64,000 nt of DNA from Arthrobacter_M sp030063245 (GCF_051131705.1 NZ_CP180316.1:4278001-4342000); one strand, 5' to 3'. Positions 1 through 8,945 are shown, numbered from the stretch's first letter. Numbers and translations: made by a program. The notes: a model not told the origin generated them from the sequence alone.

Positions 1-421
1 GGTGGTCCCACAACCCGCGGTTGAGCTCAAAGTGCTCGCCGCCGTCGGTGGATTTCCAGACGGAGATCGGTTCGCAGCCCGCCCACACCACGCCCGGGCG
101 GTCGGTGGAATCGGGCTGCAGCTGCCAGATGCGTTCCAACGCGGCCCCGGTGTCCGGCGGAAAGGCGATCGCAGCCTGCTCCGGCTCGGTCCAGTTGGCG
201 CCGAAATAATCCGAATGCACCACATTGGTTCCCCAGTGTTCGGAGCGTGCGGCCACCAGAATGCGCGTCCGGCCCCCCCGGGTGTCGATGCCGATGCCGG
301 GAATCTCGTTCATCAGGAAATGCGGGCCGGTGAAATCCCAGGTCTTGCGGTCCGTGCTGGTGCCCACCCAGAGACCCTTTTTGGTGCCGATCGCCAAAAC
401 CACGCTCGCGTTGGTTGCCAT
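1..421 (-). CDS. BNR/Asp-box repeat protein (WD40/YVTN/BNR-like), C-terminus outside window
   Basis: The first 140 residues of a minus-strand gene that runs off the left edge. It starts at ATG 421 (MATNASVVLAIGTKKGLW), after a G-rich stretch. The typical repeat core is visible: a beta-strand followed by STDRKTW and later STDGGEHFE, which match the Asp-box pattern S-x-D-x-G-x-x-W/F of sialidase-like beta propellers. No signal peptide is seen, so a cytoplasmic propeller is likely. Proteins of this kind are annotated as glycosyl hydrolase/BNR-repeat proteins without a proven substrate. The DMT exporter gene lies just upstream on the same strand (116 bp gap). The family assignment is fairly secure; the function is not. 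Confidence 0.7.
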   Translation of the reverse strand, partial: MATNASVVLAIGTKKGLWVGTSTDRKTWDFTGPHFLMNEIPGIGIDTRGGRTRILVAARSEHWGTNVVHSDYFGANWTEPEQAAIAFPPDTGAALERIWQLQPDSTDRPGVVWAGCEPISVWKSTDGGEHFELNRGLWDH

Positions 422-537
422 GCCCCCCATTCGACCACCGGGGAGGGCCCGACGCAACAGTTTTTTCGGTCCGGGTCAAAATCGGCTCAGGATCTGGCCC
501 CGGGGCAAAAATTGCCGCGCGGGGGTACGTGCAGTTT

Positions 538-1566
538 TCAGGGGCAGATGTCCACATTCGACTGGCGGGAGTTCAGGGTTTCGGAGCGGGTTTCGGGCAG
601 CGTCTCCAGGTAGTTGGCGTGCTCCAGTTCCGGATGGCGGGGGCCGCGTAGTTCATCCAGCCTCACCAGCACCACCCCGGCCACGATCAGCGCCCCACCG
701 AGCAGCTGGATGGACCGCGGCAGCTCACCAAGCAGCAGCCAGGCCCAGATGACCGCGAACAGCACCTCGAACAACGCCACAAAGGAAGCCACCTTGGACC
801 CGAGCCCCCGTACCGCCACTATCCCGGCTATGTACGCGAAAACGGTCGTCACGAGCACCAGTCCCAAAATGGGAACCAGCCAGCTGACCTGCCGGCCGAC
901 GAAGATTGCGTCCCCGGTGGAGAAGGTCAGCGGCATCGCGCCGAGCCCACCGAGAGCAAAAATCAGTCCGGCGCCCACCGCCATACCACCGCCGGCCATG
1001 AGCACCGGCGGCACGTTGTCGTCCGACCGCGCGGACATGATGAAGAACGCTGCTGAGCAGACGGCCGCGGCCAGCCCCCACAGAACGCCCTGCAAATCCA
1101 GCTTCTGTGCCCCTGCAAGGTCGAGCACCAGTACCAGGCCCCCCATCGCGCACACAGCGCCGAGGACCGTCAGCACCCGAGGTGACGTGCGTGTGCGCAG
1201 CCAAACCCAGCCAACCAGCAACACGGGGGAAAGGTATTCCAGCAGCAGCGCAACGCCCACCGAAAGGTGCTGAACGGCGTTGAAGTAGAAGAGCTGACAG
1301 AGGGCAATCGGCACAATCCCATACAACGCCACCCGGCCCAAGGACCGCCGCACGGTGTGCCATCGCCGGACCAGGGTGACAAGCACGGGGGCCAGAAGGA
1401 CGACGGCACCGCCGCCAATGCGTACCGCCACCGCCGCGCCGGGAGACCAGCCGCTTTCAAAGAGGGACTTGGCAAACGAGCCGGAAAGCGCAAAGGCCGC
1501 CGCCGAAATTAGGGCCACCAGCAATGCGGAGGATGCGGGGCTGCGGGTCTTGCGTATCGTCGTCAT
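538..1566 (-). CDS. EamA/RhtA-like DMT-family exporter
   Basis: 342 residues with about ten hydrophobic segments in two EamA halves (roughly residues 15-145 and 160-295), the standard architecture of drug/metabolite exporters. GALIVAGVVLVRLDE near residue 290 is the usual end of the second EamA repeat. A charged tail of about 45 residues follows. The gene is divergent from a CGNR-type regulator, with about 105 bp between the starts. The RhtA branch is known for export of amino acids such as threonine and homoserine. The substrate here cannot be read from the sequence. Regulation by the neighbouring CGNR protein is inferred from the divergent arrangement. Confidence 0.85.
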   Translation of the reverse strand: MTTIRKTRSPASSALLVALISAAAFALSGSFAKSLFESGWSPGAAVAVRIGGGAVVLLAPVLVTLVRRWHTVRRSLGRVALYGIVPIALCQLFYFNAVQHLSVGVALLLEYLSPVLLVGWVWLRTRTSPRVLTVLGAVCAMGGLVLVLDLAGAQKLDLQGVLWGLAAAVCSAAFFIMSARSDDNVPPVLMAGGGMAVGAGLIFALGGLGAMPLTFSTGDAIFVGRQVSWLVPILGLVLVTTVFAYIAGIVAVRGLGSKVASFVALFEVLFAVIWAWLLLGELPRSIQLLGGALIVAGVVLVRLDELRGPRHPELEHANYLETLPETRSETLNSRQSNVDICP

Positions 1567-1671
1567 CAGGTCATACTCCGGTGTCGGTCCTGAGCGTCCT
1601 CACCAAGGGGACGTCATGAGTAAAGCGCGGTATGGTAGTGACTCTACGACTATGTTATGTCAGGAGTCAAA

Positions 1672-2226
1672 GTGGTATTCAGCAATGACACCGAGATTGC
1701 GCTTGGATCGGCGGCAGCGCTTATCAACACCGGGGAACGCGATGCCGACGCCCTGGCGACTGTCCATGATCTGGAGGTGTTCGTCGAGCAGGAACAGTTT
1801 TCCGGCCCGCGCACGCGCAGCCTTGCCGAGCTTCGGTCGGTCCGGCAATTAAGGTGTCAGCTGCGGGAGATCTGGACGGCAGAGGAAGAGGACGCCGTGC
1901 GGCTGACCAACCTGATCCTCGCCAATGCCCGTGCGTTACCGCAGTTGGTCAAACACGACCAGTGGGACTGGCACCTGCACGCAACCGCGCCGGAGGCCCC
2001 GCTGGCATTGCGGATGGGTACGGAAGCGGCAATGGCCCTGGTGGATGTCATCAGGGGCAAAGAACTGGGCCGGCTGCGCATCTGCGCGGCCGGCGACTGC
2101 AACGCAGTGGTGCTCGACCTTTCCAAGAACCGCTCACGGCGCTTCTGCGACACCGGCAATTGCGCCAACCGCACCCACGTGGCGGCATACCGCCGCCGAC
2201 GCAAATCGGACCAAATGCCGGCCTGA
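1672..2226 (+). CDS. CGNR zinc-finger (ABATE-domain) transcriptional regulator
   Basis: A 184-residue protein with an N-terminal ABATE-type domain (residues 1-130) and a C-terminal zinc finger. The finger has RICAAGDC followed by RRFCDTGNCANR, i.e. two Cys pairs and the CxNR signature, here CANR instead of CGNR. A basic tail, AYRRRRKS, follows. I chose GTG 1672 because AGGAG lies five bases upstream. An in-frame ATG at 1657 has no ribosome binding site and would add five residues. This family is called putative stress-induced transcription regulators and often sits beside exporters. The divergent DMT exporter is its likely target. Confidence 0.8.
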   Translation: MVFSNDTEIALGSAAALINTGERDADALATVHDLEVFVEQEQFSGPRTRSLAELRSVRQLRCQLREIWTAEEEDAVRLTNLILANARALPQLVKHDQWDWHLHATAPEAPLALRMGTEAAMALVDVIRGKELGRLRICAAGDCNAVVLDLSKNRSRRFCDTGNCANRTHVAAYRRRRKSDQMPA

Positions 2227-2342
2227 ACCGGAGCCGCACCGGACAAAGGCGAATCTGGCGCATCAGACGCGGCACCCGGCCAGTTGGCGGAAGGTGGCTC
2301 CGCAACTGTCCGGCGCCGACCCGCCGTCGGATCAGGTCCGCA

Positions 2343-3242
2343 TTATTTGTTGGTCCCCGCGGAAACGGATCCTTGCAGTTGGCGCTGGAAGATCACATAC
2401 ACCACCAGCACGGGGACCACGGTAATCACGACTGCGGCAAACAGTGCGCCGAAATTGACCGCGTATCCCGCCTGGGACGCAAACGCGGCCATGCCTTGGG
2501 ACAGGACGTAGTGCCCCACATTGGTGTTGAGCGCGACCGGAATGAGGAACTGGTTCCAGAGTCCGAGGAAATTGAAAATCAGCACCGACGCCAGCCCCGG
2601 CTTCGCCATCGGCAGCATGACCTGGAAAAAGGTCCGCCATTCCCCTGCCCCGTCAATGGCCGCCGCCTCGCCGATCTCGTGGGGGAGCGTCTTAAAGAAG
2701 GAAAAGAGGAAGAACACGGTGAACGGCAGCGCAAACGCCACGTAGACAATGATCAGGCCCGGGAGGGTATTGAGCAGGCCAATGTTTTTAAGGATGAAGA
2801 ACAGCGGAACGATGGCCAGAAAGATCGGGAATGTCAGCCCGGCGAGCATCAGGTAGTAAATAGCGCGGCTGCCCGGGAATTTAAAGCGCGCCAGCACGTA
2901 GGCGCACATTGCGCCCAGCACCATCACAATGATCAGGGCGAAGCCCACCACGATGATGGTGTTCACAAAGTAGCTGCCGATCCCCGCCGTGGTCCAGGCC
3001 GAGACATAGTTGTCAAAATTCCACTGCTCGGGCAGGGAGAACGGGGAGGCAAAAATCTCCCGCGTCGTCTTGAAGGACGTCATCAGGGTCCACAACAGCG
3101 GCAGAATGACGATCAGGGACCAGATGATGAGCATGGTGTGCGAGACGGCTGCGACGGCCTTGTCGCCGGACGTTTCCTTGGACTTCCTCAGGAGTTCCAT
3201 GGGTACCGCACGCCGTCGTGAGGTCTGTTTGAGTGACATCAT
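2343..3242 (-). CDS. Sugar ABC transporter permease, MalG/NgcG-like
   Basis: 299 residues with six predicted membrane segments and the binding-protein-dependent permease signature EAAAIDGAGEWRTFF (about residues 200-215), the loop that docks on the ATPase. It is the second permease of a binding-protein-dependent uptake system; its start overlaps the upstream permease stop by four bases, suggesting translational coupling. With the NgcE-like lipoprotein, a SIS protein, an RpiR regulator and a GlcNAc kinase next door, the expected cargo is N-acetylglucosamine or chitooligosaccharide. No ATPase gene is present in this cluster, as is usual where one shared MsiK-type ATPase serves several sugar importers. 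Confidence 0.88.
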   Translation of the reverse strand: MMSLKQTSRRRAVPMELLRKSKETSGDKAVAAVSHTMLIIWSLIVILPLLWTLMTSFKTTREIFASPFSLPEQWNFDNYVSAWTTAGIGSYFVNTIIVVGFALIIVMVLGAMCAYVLARFKFPGSRAIYYLMLAGLTFPIFLAIVPLFFILKNIGLLNTLPGLIIVYVAFALPFTVFFLFSFFKTLPHEIGEAAAIDGAGEWRTFFQVMLPMAKPGLASVLIFNFLGLWNQFLIPVALNTNVGHYVLSQGMAAFASQAGYAVNFGALFAAVVITVVPVLVVYVIFQRQLQGSVSAGTNK

Positions 3243-4231
3243 CGTGCGTCATCCTTTCCGCCGGTCAGCCTGTTGACCAGAAACACCAGCCCGGAGAACG
3301 CCAAGGTTACGGCCGCCAGGACCACGCCCATGGCACTGGCGTAGCCGAACTGGTTCTTGGTGAAGGCGGTGGAGAACAGCTGCTGGGACATGACCAGCGT
3401 GGAGTTGTTGGGGCCACCGCCGGAATTCATGACCTGCATGTAAACGAAGGCGTCAAGGGCCAGGATTCCCATGTAGACGTAGGCCGTCTGGATGTTGTCC
3501 CGGATCAGCGGAACGGTGATGCTGACCATGGTGCGGACCCTGCCGGCGCCATCGATCCTGGCCGCCTCAAACAACTCCGCGGGGATGCCCTTGATGGCCG
3601 CGACGAACAGGACCATGTAGAAGCCGATGAAACCCCACACGATGACAAACATCGTGGCGACCATGGCGGTGCGTTCATCCCCGAGCCACGGGAAGGACTT
3701 GAACTGGTCTAAGCCGAGTGAGGTCAGGATTCCGTTCACCAGACCGTTGCTCGGATCGTAGATCTGCGTCCACATGATGCCGATGATGATGGCAGGAATG
3801 ACGTAAGGGAAAAACGAGACCACGCGGTAGAAACTGGAGTTCTTCAGGCCCTTGATCTGTCCGCGGCTGCTGCCCCCAACGGTGACCAGGGTGGCAAGAA
3901 TCAGGCTGAGGATGATAGTCACCAGGGGCAACACAATCACCAGAATGATGTTGTTGCCAAGTGCCTTCATAAATGTGGCGTTGTGAAAGAGCTTCACGTA
4001 ATTGTCCAGGCCGATGAAGTTCATATTCGCGGTGAACCCGGACCAGTCGGTCATGGAGTAATACGCGGCCTGGACGAACGGCGAGATCACGAAAATAACG
4101 TATACAGCCAGCGGCAGGCCGAGAAAAACAACCATGAAACTGACCTTGTCGAAGGTCAGTTTCTTCCGGCGGGACCGGATAGCGGCGGGCTTGCCGCTAT
4201 CCGGACGCACCTGGGAACTTAGATCAATCAC
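3239..4231 (-). CDS. Sugar ABC transporter permease, MalF/NgcF-like
   Basis: 330 residues: a basic cytoplasmic N-terminus (residues 1-30), then six membrane segments and the EAA loop ELFEAARIDGAGRVRT near residue 220. The start is GTG 4231, only six bases after the substrate-binding-protein stop. A pentanucleotide repeat (CTTCA four times on the plus strand) fills the junction and supplies only a weak GAAGTGAA ribosome binding site, so translation may depend on coupling to the upstream gene. Partner of the MalG-like permease downstream. A role in GlcNAc/chitobiose uptake is inferred from context. Confidence 0.88.
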   Translation of the reverse strand: MIDLSSQVRPDSGKPAAIRSRRKKLTFDKVSFMVVFLGLPLAVYVIFVISPFVQAAYYSMTDWSGFTANMNFIGLDNYVKLFHNATFMKALGNNIILVIVLPLVTIILSLILATLVTVGGSSRGQIKGLKNSSFYRVVSFFPYVIPAIIIGIMWTQIYDPSNGLVNGILTSLGLDQFKSFPWLGDERTAMVATMFVIVWGFIGFYMVLFVAAIKGIPAELFEAARIDGAGRVRTMVSITVPLIRDNIQTAYVYMGILALDAFVYMQVMNSGGGPNNSTLVMSQQLFSTAFTKNQFGYASAMGVVLAAVTLAFSGLVFLVNRLTGGKDDAR

Positions 4232-4250
4232 TTCACTTCACTTCACTTCA
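4229..4250. repeat. Pentanucleotide tandem repeat (CTTCA)x4 at a stop/start junction
   Basis: The plus strand carries CA followed by four perfect copies of CTTCA. The repeat covers the last codons and stop of the substrate-binding protein gene and the GTG start region of the following permease. Slippage by one unit would change the end of one protein and the spacing or start of the next. Confidence 0.8.
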
Positions 4251-5653
4251 ATCTTCGTTACTGAACTGTCGTTGCGCACGTCATCGGTGATCTTCTGCAG
4301 GCCGGAAGTAAGCGTCGCCGCGTCCGATTTGCCGTCCAGGAAGGTGTTCCACAGCACCAGCTGGTCCTTGTTCATTCCGTACAGGTCAACGAAACCCCAG
4401 GTGAAGATGTTCGACCCCGCGGCGTCGAGCAGCTTGGTCTGGGAGACCAGGGCCGTGGAGCCGAACCCGTCGGCCGGGACCGTGCCCTTGACGATGCTCG
4501 GGGCCAGCTTCGTCTTGGCGAAGTTGGTGGCCGCATCCTTGGACAGCATGGTGCGCAGCAGTTCCTTGCCGCCGGCAACATTCTTGCCCTTGGACGGAAC
4601 GATGAAAGGCTCGCCCGCGGCACTGTGCATGGCGTCGTACGGCATCTTGGAGGATGAGGTGACCGTGAATTCCGGCGCCCCCGTCATCTTGAAGCCGGGC
4701 CTGGTCTGGTCCTTCATTTCGTTTTCAATCCACGAACCCGACGGGTACAGCAGAGCAGACTCGTCGTTGCTCCACTGTGCCTGTGCCGCCGTGAACTTCG
4801 TGCCGGAACCACCCGGCTTGAAGTAGCCGGCCTTGACCGCCTTTTCCATCGCGGCGAACACGCTTTGGATGGCCGGCTGGGACCAGCACTTATCCTTGAG
4901 GTTGTCCACGGCCAGGCGGACCGCGTCGCCGCCTTCCTTGATGGCGGAACCCAGGGCCAGGGTCTGGTAGTAGGTGGCCGCTTCCTTACCCCAGACAAAG
5001 AGGTACTTGTCCTTGGCCTTGGCCTTGGCGCCGAGGTCAAGCGCCTCGTCCCAGGTCTTCGGGACCGTCCAGCCGTTGTCCTGGAACAACGAGGCCGAGT
5101 ACCACAGGGCGTATATTGTCAGCGCGTAGTTCAACGCAGCCAGCTTGCCGCCGAAGGTTCCCGGCGCCTCTACCCCCGCATACAGGGTGTCCTTGATGAC
5201 CGTGCCCTCGAGGTTCTTAACTTCGAGGACGGAATTCAAGTCCTCCAGCTGGTCCAGGATCGCACTGAACCCCATGGCGCCTTCACCCGAGTTGTCAATC
5301 AGGTCTGGCGGGTTACCTCCGACGAAACGCGACTGCAGTTCCTGCGCGATGGCCGTCGAGGGCGCTATTTTGGCGGTGCTGCCCGGATGGTTCTTCTCCA
5401 GCAGCTTGCCCGCGAATTCGACATAGTCGATGCCGTAGCCGCCCTTGAAGATGACCGCATCAATGGTGGAGTTATCCGCCATGCCGAAGGGGTTCGTGTC
5501 GGATACCGGGCCCGCGGCCGTGGAGGCGGCGGGCGCGCCGCCTCCGCCGCCCGCGCACGATGCCAGCGAACCGGCGACGGGAACCAGGACCGCCGCAGCC
5601 AGGACGCCCCGGAGGAAACCACGGCGTTGCAGAGTTTTGTTCTGGATGTTCAT
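4238..5653 (-). CDS. ngcE: NgcE-like extracellular sugar-binding lipoprotein (GlcNAc/chitobiose)
   Basis: 471 residues. The N-terminus has a twin-arginine-like RRGFLRG followed by a hydrophobic stretch and the lipobox-like LASC, so the mature protein should be a lipid-anchored binding protein. A Gly/Ala/Ser linker follows (residues 32-50), then an extracellular solute-binding domain. Overall resemblance is to the Streptomyces NgcE family, which binds N-acetylglucosamine and chitobiose. The start at ATG 5653 gives a normal signal peptide; an in-frame ATG at 5671 would add six residues. First gene of the transporter trio and likely co-transcribed with both permeases. The substrate is inferred from family and neighbours (GlcNAc kinase, SIS protein). 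Confidence 0.82.
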   Translation of the reverse strand: MNIQNKTLQRRGFLRGVLAAAVLVPVAGSLASCAGGGGGAPAASTAAGPVSDTNPFGMADNSTIDAVIFKGGYGIDYVEFAGKLLEKNHPGSTAKIAPSTAIAQELQSRFVGGNPPDLIDNSGEGAMGFSAILDQLEDLNSVLEVKNLEGTVIKDTLYAGVEAPGTFGGKLAALNYALTIYALWYSASLFQDNGWTVPKTWDEALDLGAKAKAKDKYLFVWGKEAATYYQTLALGSAIKEGGDAVRLAVDNLKDKCWSQPAIQSVFAAMEKAVKAGYFKPGGSGTKFTAAQAQWSNDESALLYPSGSWIENEMKDQTRPGFKMTGAPEFTVTSSSKMPYDAMHSAAGEPFIVPSKGKNVAGGKELLRTMLSKDAATNFAKTKLAPSIVKGTVPADGFGSTALVSQTKLLDAAGSNIFTWGFVDLYGMNKDQLVLWNTFLDGKSDAATLTSGLQKITDDVRNDSSVTKIEVK

Positions 5654-5767
5654 TGTTTTAGTGCCTTCCATTATTGGTGCGAAACGGGTTCGATCTAATG
5701 TTTTTGGTTCGTCCGGCGCCGCATCCCTGTCTGACAGGATGCTGAACGGCTCCGGTAATTCCGCAGG

Positions 5768-6523
5768 TCATGCCTCGCGCCTGATTTTGCCCTGATAGAG
5801 GTTTTCGAGGCCCTTGTTGTGTTCGTCGCCACCCGGAATATTCGCCGAAATATAGAGGGGCGGTGTCTTCCCCGCGGCCGCGAGCCGACGGGCCGTTCCG
5901 ATCGTCAGCAGCTGTGCAATGAACGCTGCCGTGATCGATGAGACGGCGCCGACACCCCCTATACCTGGAAGTTCGAGTGTGGTGTCGCCGTAAGGAGCCT
6001 CGTTATCGATGACAACGTCGGCGATCTCACTGAGCCGCATACCACTGGGGTGCTTGGTCTCGACGGCATTGGTATGCCGTAGGCTGGTGACGGCGATGAC
6101 CTTGTGTCCGCGGTCTTTCGCCAGCAGCGCCAGGCCCACGACCGATCCGTTGACCCCGGAGTTCGAGGCGATAATAAAGACGTCCGCCGCGCCGATGGGA
6201 GATATATCGAAGAGTTCGTCGACGACGGCGGGGTCCCTTTCCAGCGAGGAGCCGCCAAGAGTGCCCGCTTCGCGGCCGCCCCTGAGGACGACGTCGCGCA
6301 GGGCGATCTTATTGGTCGGGATCAGTCCTCCGGCGCGGCCGGCGAACTCCATCGAGAAGGCCTCGGAGTGACCGGTGCCAAACGTTTGCACTACGCCGCC
6401 GGCTTCCAGGGCGTTGACTATCAGATCCACCGCCCCGTCCAGACCGCCGGACCGGGCCTCCGCAGCCAGCTGGTCCAGTCTGCCCGTGACCTCAAGCAGA
6501 TACCCGTCCACCACGTCAGACAT
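5768..6523 (-). CDS. SIS-domain phosphosugar-binding protein (UPF0309-like)
   Basis: 251 residues consisting almost entirely of one SIS (sugar isomerase) fold. FGTGHSEAFSMEF near residue 40 and FIIASNSGVNGSVV near residue 115 form the typical phosphosugar-binding loops. The start is ATG 6523 because a perfect AGGAGG lies six bases upstream; longer versions extend into the regulator gene in another frame. It overlaps the end of the RpiR gene by eight bases, implying co-translation. Proteins of this subfamily occur in amino-sugar operons. A role in GlcNAc-6-P or related sugar phosphate handling is plausible but not shown. Confidence 0.82.
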   Translation of the reverse strand: MSDVVDGYLLEVTGRLDQLAAEARSGGLDGAVDLIVNALEAGGVVQTFGTGHSEAFSMEFAGRAGGLIPTNKIALRDVVLRGGREAGTLGGSSLERDPAVVDELFDISPIGAADVFIIASNSGVNGSVVGLALLAKDRGHKVIAVTSLRHTNAVETKHPSGMRLSEIADVVIDNEAPYGDTTLELPGIGGVGAVSSITAAFIAQLLTIGTARRLAAAGKTPPLYISANIPGGDEHNKGLENLYQGKIRREA

Positions 6524-7493
6524 GGTTCCTCCTCTTTCGTGACGACGTCGCGGTGTACAGACTGTCGTGTTGATCCACCCTTGAGGTCGACCGGGTAGAC
6601 CGACGGTGCGGTGCGACGGCCATCGCGGAGGAAGCAAGCTTCGTCGTGGTCTGCGTGAAGTTGAGCTGGGCCACCAGCAGATAGAGCAGATCCAGCACCA
6701 GCAGCTGAACGTGCTTGGCCGAAAGATCGTCGGGCTGAAGGAACTGCTCGTGGACGGAGGTAATGATCTGCAGGTCCGCCGCCTCCGCAAGCGGGGAACC
6801 CGGGTTGTTGCTCAAGGCCACCGTCATGGCTCCGGCCGCACCGGCCTGCCGCAGCATTTGGATGGTCTCCTCGGTCCGGCCGGTGTTGGAGATACCGATG
6901 GCCAGACAGGTGCTGTCCTGGATGGCGGCGCTGGTCAGACCGGCGTGGGCCTCCGACCAATGGTGTGCATTGATTCCGATCCGGTATAACCTGGACTGCA
7001 TCTCTTTGGCCATCAACGCACTGCCACCGATGCCGTAAATGTCCACATGAGTACTGAGCGCGATCCGCCGGGCGATCTTATTCATCAGCGCCATGTCCAT
7101 GACCGTCGCTGTTTCGCGCAGTGACCGAGTGTGTGCGTTGACCAAAGTACTGAGGACGTCCTCCGGAGCATCATCCGGACCAAAGGCGCGGCCGATGTCC
7201 ACCTTCCAGGATTCCTTGGCATCGCTGCGTCCGGCATCCCCGGCAATGGCCACACGGAAGGGGACGTAGCCGGTGTAGCCCAGGAGCCGGCAGAACCGCG
7301 TCACGGTGGCCGCGGAGGTCCCCGTCTGCTCGGCCAGTTCCAAGATGGACAGTTGGATCGGCGCCGCCGGATGCTGGAGCAGATATCCGGCGACCTTAGC
7401 CATGGCTGCCGGCATTTCGGGTAGCTTGGCCTGAATGCGGTTCACGACACCCACCGCAGTACCAGCCCCACCAGCAGACGTGAACGTTGACAT
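6516..7493 (-). CDS. MurR/RpiR-family transcriptional regulator
   Basis: 325 residues. The N-terminal HTH_6 domain (residues 15-90) contains AEQTGTSAATVTRFCRLLG, the recognition helix region of RpiR proteins. A SIS effector domain follows (about residues 125-260), with SNTGRTEETIQMLRQAG as the phosphosugar-binding motif. Such regulators sense sugar phosphates, for example MurNAc-6-P or GlcNAc-6-P. The gene is divergent from a GlcNAc kinase gene, and an imperfect palindrome between them is a good operator candidate. The last about 50 residues are low in complexity and overlap the next gene's start region. Confidence 0.88.
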   Translation of the reverse strand: MSTFTSAGGAGTAVGVVNRIQAKLPEMPAAMAKVAGYLLQHPAAPIQLSILELAEQTGTSAATVTRFCRLLGYTGYVPFRVAIAGDAGRSDAKESWKVDIGRAFGPDDAPEDVLSTLVNAHTRSLRETATVMDMALMNKIARRIALSTHVDIYGIGGSALMAKEMQSRLYRIGINAHHWSEAHAGLTSAAIQDSTCLAIGISNTGRTEETIQMLRQAGAAGAMTVALSNNPGSPLAEAADLQIITSVHEQFLQPDDLSAKHVQLLVLDLLYLLVAQLNFTQTTTKLASSAMAVAPHRRSTRSTSRVDQHDSLYTATSSRKRRNHV

Positions 7494-7528
7494 AAATGAA
7501 AATCCGTTTCTTGATTTCGATCGATCCT

Positions 7529-7543
7529 TGAAAACTATTCTCA
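7529..7543. promoter_or_regulatory. Candidate RpiR operator (imperfect palindrome)
   Basis: TGAAAACTATTCTCA: arms TGAAAA and TTCTCA pair at five of six positions around CTA. It lies in the 86-bp A+T-rich gap between the divergent rpiR-type and GlcNAc-kinase genes, where an autoregulator would bind. RpiR-family sites are often TGAAA-type palindromes; binding here is inferred. Confidence 0.45.
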
Positions 7544-7579
7544 GACCCGATGTGTGTCAAGTCATAATGTAGACACGGA

Positions 7580-8599
7580 ATGGTAACGATGCAGAATATT
7601 CTTGCCTTTGACGCCGGAGGAACGTCCACCCGCGCCGTCATATTGGACCGCTTGGGCAGCTGCCTTGGCTACGGCAGGGGTGGCAGCGGAAACCCTGTTT
7701 CCAGCGGATTTGCGGTCGCGTTGGCATCCCTGCGCGGGGCACTGGAAGGCGCCGCGGCGCAGCTGGGAGCGGCGTCCGGCGGCTACTCTTCGGCGGTCAT
7801 CGCGATGGCTGGCTCGTCCGTGCACACTTCGGCGGACTTGCTCTCTGGAGAACTAGCGGCGCTCGGGCTGCGGGGAAGCCTTGTGATCGAAGCTGATCTA
7901 TTGGCGACGTTTTTTTCCGGGACCTTTCATGACCAAGGGTATGCACTCGTGGCGGGAACCGGCGCGGTGGGAGCACGAATCAAGGACGGCAGGCTCGACG
8001 CCGTGGCGGACGGAATGGGCTGGCTGCTCGGCGATGCCGGATCCGGGTTCTGGATCGGTCATCACGTGGTCCGAGCCGTCACCGCAGCGGTGGATGGACG
8101 CGGGCCGCGGACTCTGCTGACCGCCGCACTGATGGATGCCCTCGGCATCGACCCGGGACTGGCCGCGATCATCCAAGGACGCCCGGCGGCGGCCCAGCAG
8201 ATGGTCGACGCGCTCTACGACCTGCGGCCGGTGGAACTCGCCCGCTTCGCCCCGCTTGCTTTTGAAGCCGCCCAGAACAAATCCGCACCGGATCCAGTCG
8301 CGCGGGAAATACTGGAAGGCGCTGCCAGAGCCCTATCCGCCACCCTCGGTGCCGTGATTGATCCATCAACCAGGGGACCCGTCGTATTCGGCGGCAGCAT
8401 CCTCAGCAGGGATTCCCCGCTGGCGTCGTCGGTGAAGCGGTCACTGCCCGGCCCCGCACTCGAAGGCGCAGGAGTGATACGGGTCGCCGACGGCGTCGTG
8501 GGGGCCGCGGTGCTCGCGTTGCGGCACGCCGGGGTCACCGTAGACGCAGCAGTCTATTCCCGGATCGGCAACACGTTGGCGGCCCTTCGCGGACCCTAG
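7580..8599 (+). CDS. N-acetylglucosamine kinase (BadF/BadG/BcrA/BcrD ATPase family)
   Basis: 339 residues with an actin-like ASKHA fold. The phosphate-1 loop AFDAGGTSTRAVI is at residues 6-20 and the second nucleotide/sugar loop, LVAGTGAVGARI, near residue 120. GWLLGDAGSGFWIG (about residues 150-163) is typical of GlcNAc kinases of the NAGK/BadF group. Expected to phosphorylate imported GlcNAc to GlcNAc-6-P. Divergent from the RpiR regulator and next to the NgcEFG-like importer, which supports the assignment. The ATG at 7589 is an alternative start three codons in. Confidence 0.82.
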   Translation: MVTMQNILAFDAGGTSTRAVILDRLGSCLGYGRGGSGNPVSSGFAVALASLRGALEGAAAQLGAASGGYSSAVIAMAGSSVHTSADLLSGELAALGLRGSLVIEADLLATFFSGTFHDQGYALVAGTGAVGARIKDGRLDAVADGMGWLLGDAGSGFWIGHHVVRAVTAAVDGRGPRTLLTAALMDALGIDPGLAAIIQGRPAAAQQMVDALYDLRPVELARFAPLAFEAAQNKSAPDPVAREILEGAARALSATLGAVIDPSTRGPVVFGGSILSRDSPLASSVKRSLPGPALEGAGVIRVADGVVGAAVLALRHAGVTVDAAVYSRIGNTLAALRGP

Positions 8600-8603
8600 C
8601 TGG

Positions 8604-8945
8604 CTACTGCCGGGAGCCGCCGTCGTCGTTACGCGGCTTCTGCTGCCGACGCTGGTTCTGAGCCAGCCGCTCAGCGGAGGTGAGATTCACACCTGATCCC
8701 TTGCCCAGGTGTTCGGCGTTCTCCTTGTAGCTCATGGACAGCATCGCGGCCACGACCAGACAGACAATGAAAGCGACGCCGAACGCGATGGCCGCGAGAT
8801 CCCAGCGGGGCGTATGCGCGGTGCCTCCAGTTGAGAAAACCAGCGTCACGACCCCCGCGATCAATCCCAGCACAAAGGAAAACCCCAACGGCGCCTTTAC
8901 CGAGATCCGCGGTTCCCCGGGCGTTGCCGGTCTCTTCTCCGCCAC
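8604..8945 (-). CDS. Small two-TM membrane protein, unknown function
   Basis: 113 residues, starting at GTG 8945, seven bases after a clear AGGAGG. Two hydrophobic segments (about residues 17-37 and 50-75) are separated by a short loop. A polar, Gln/Arg/Asn-rich C-terminal tail follows. No domain is recognised. Convergent with the GlcNAc kinase gene, with a gap of only four bases. Size and pattern fit the small conserved membrane proteins of actinobacteria. Confidence 0.65.
   Translation of the reverse strand: MAEKRPATPGEPRISVKAPLGFSFVLGLIAGVVTLVFSTGGTAHTPRWDLAAIAFGVAFIVCLVVAAMLSMSYKENAEHLGKGSGVNLTSAERLAQNQRRQQKPRNDDGGSRQ

Noticed and set aside
1854..3221. 455-codon plus-strand open frame
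   Set aside because: Overlaps the CGNR regulator in another frame and is antisense to a sugar permease; no domain.
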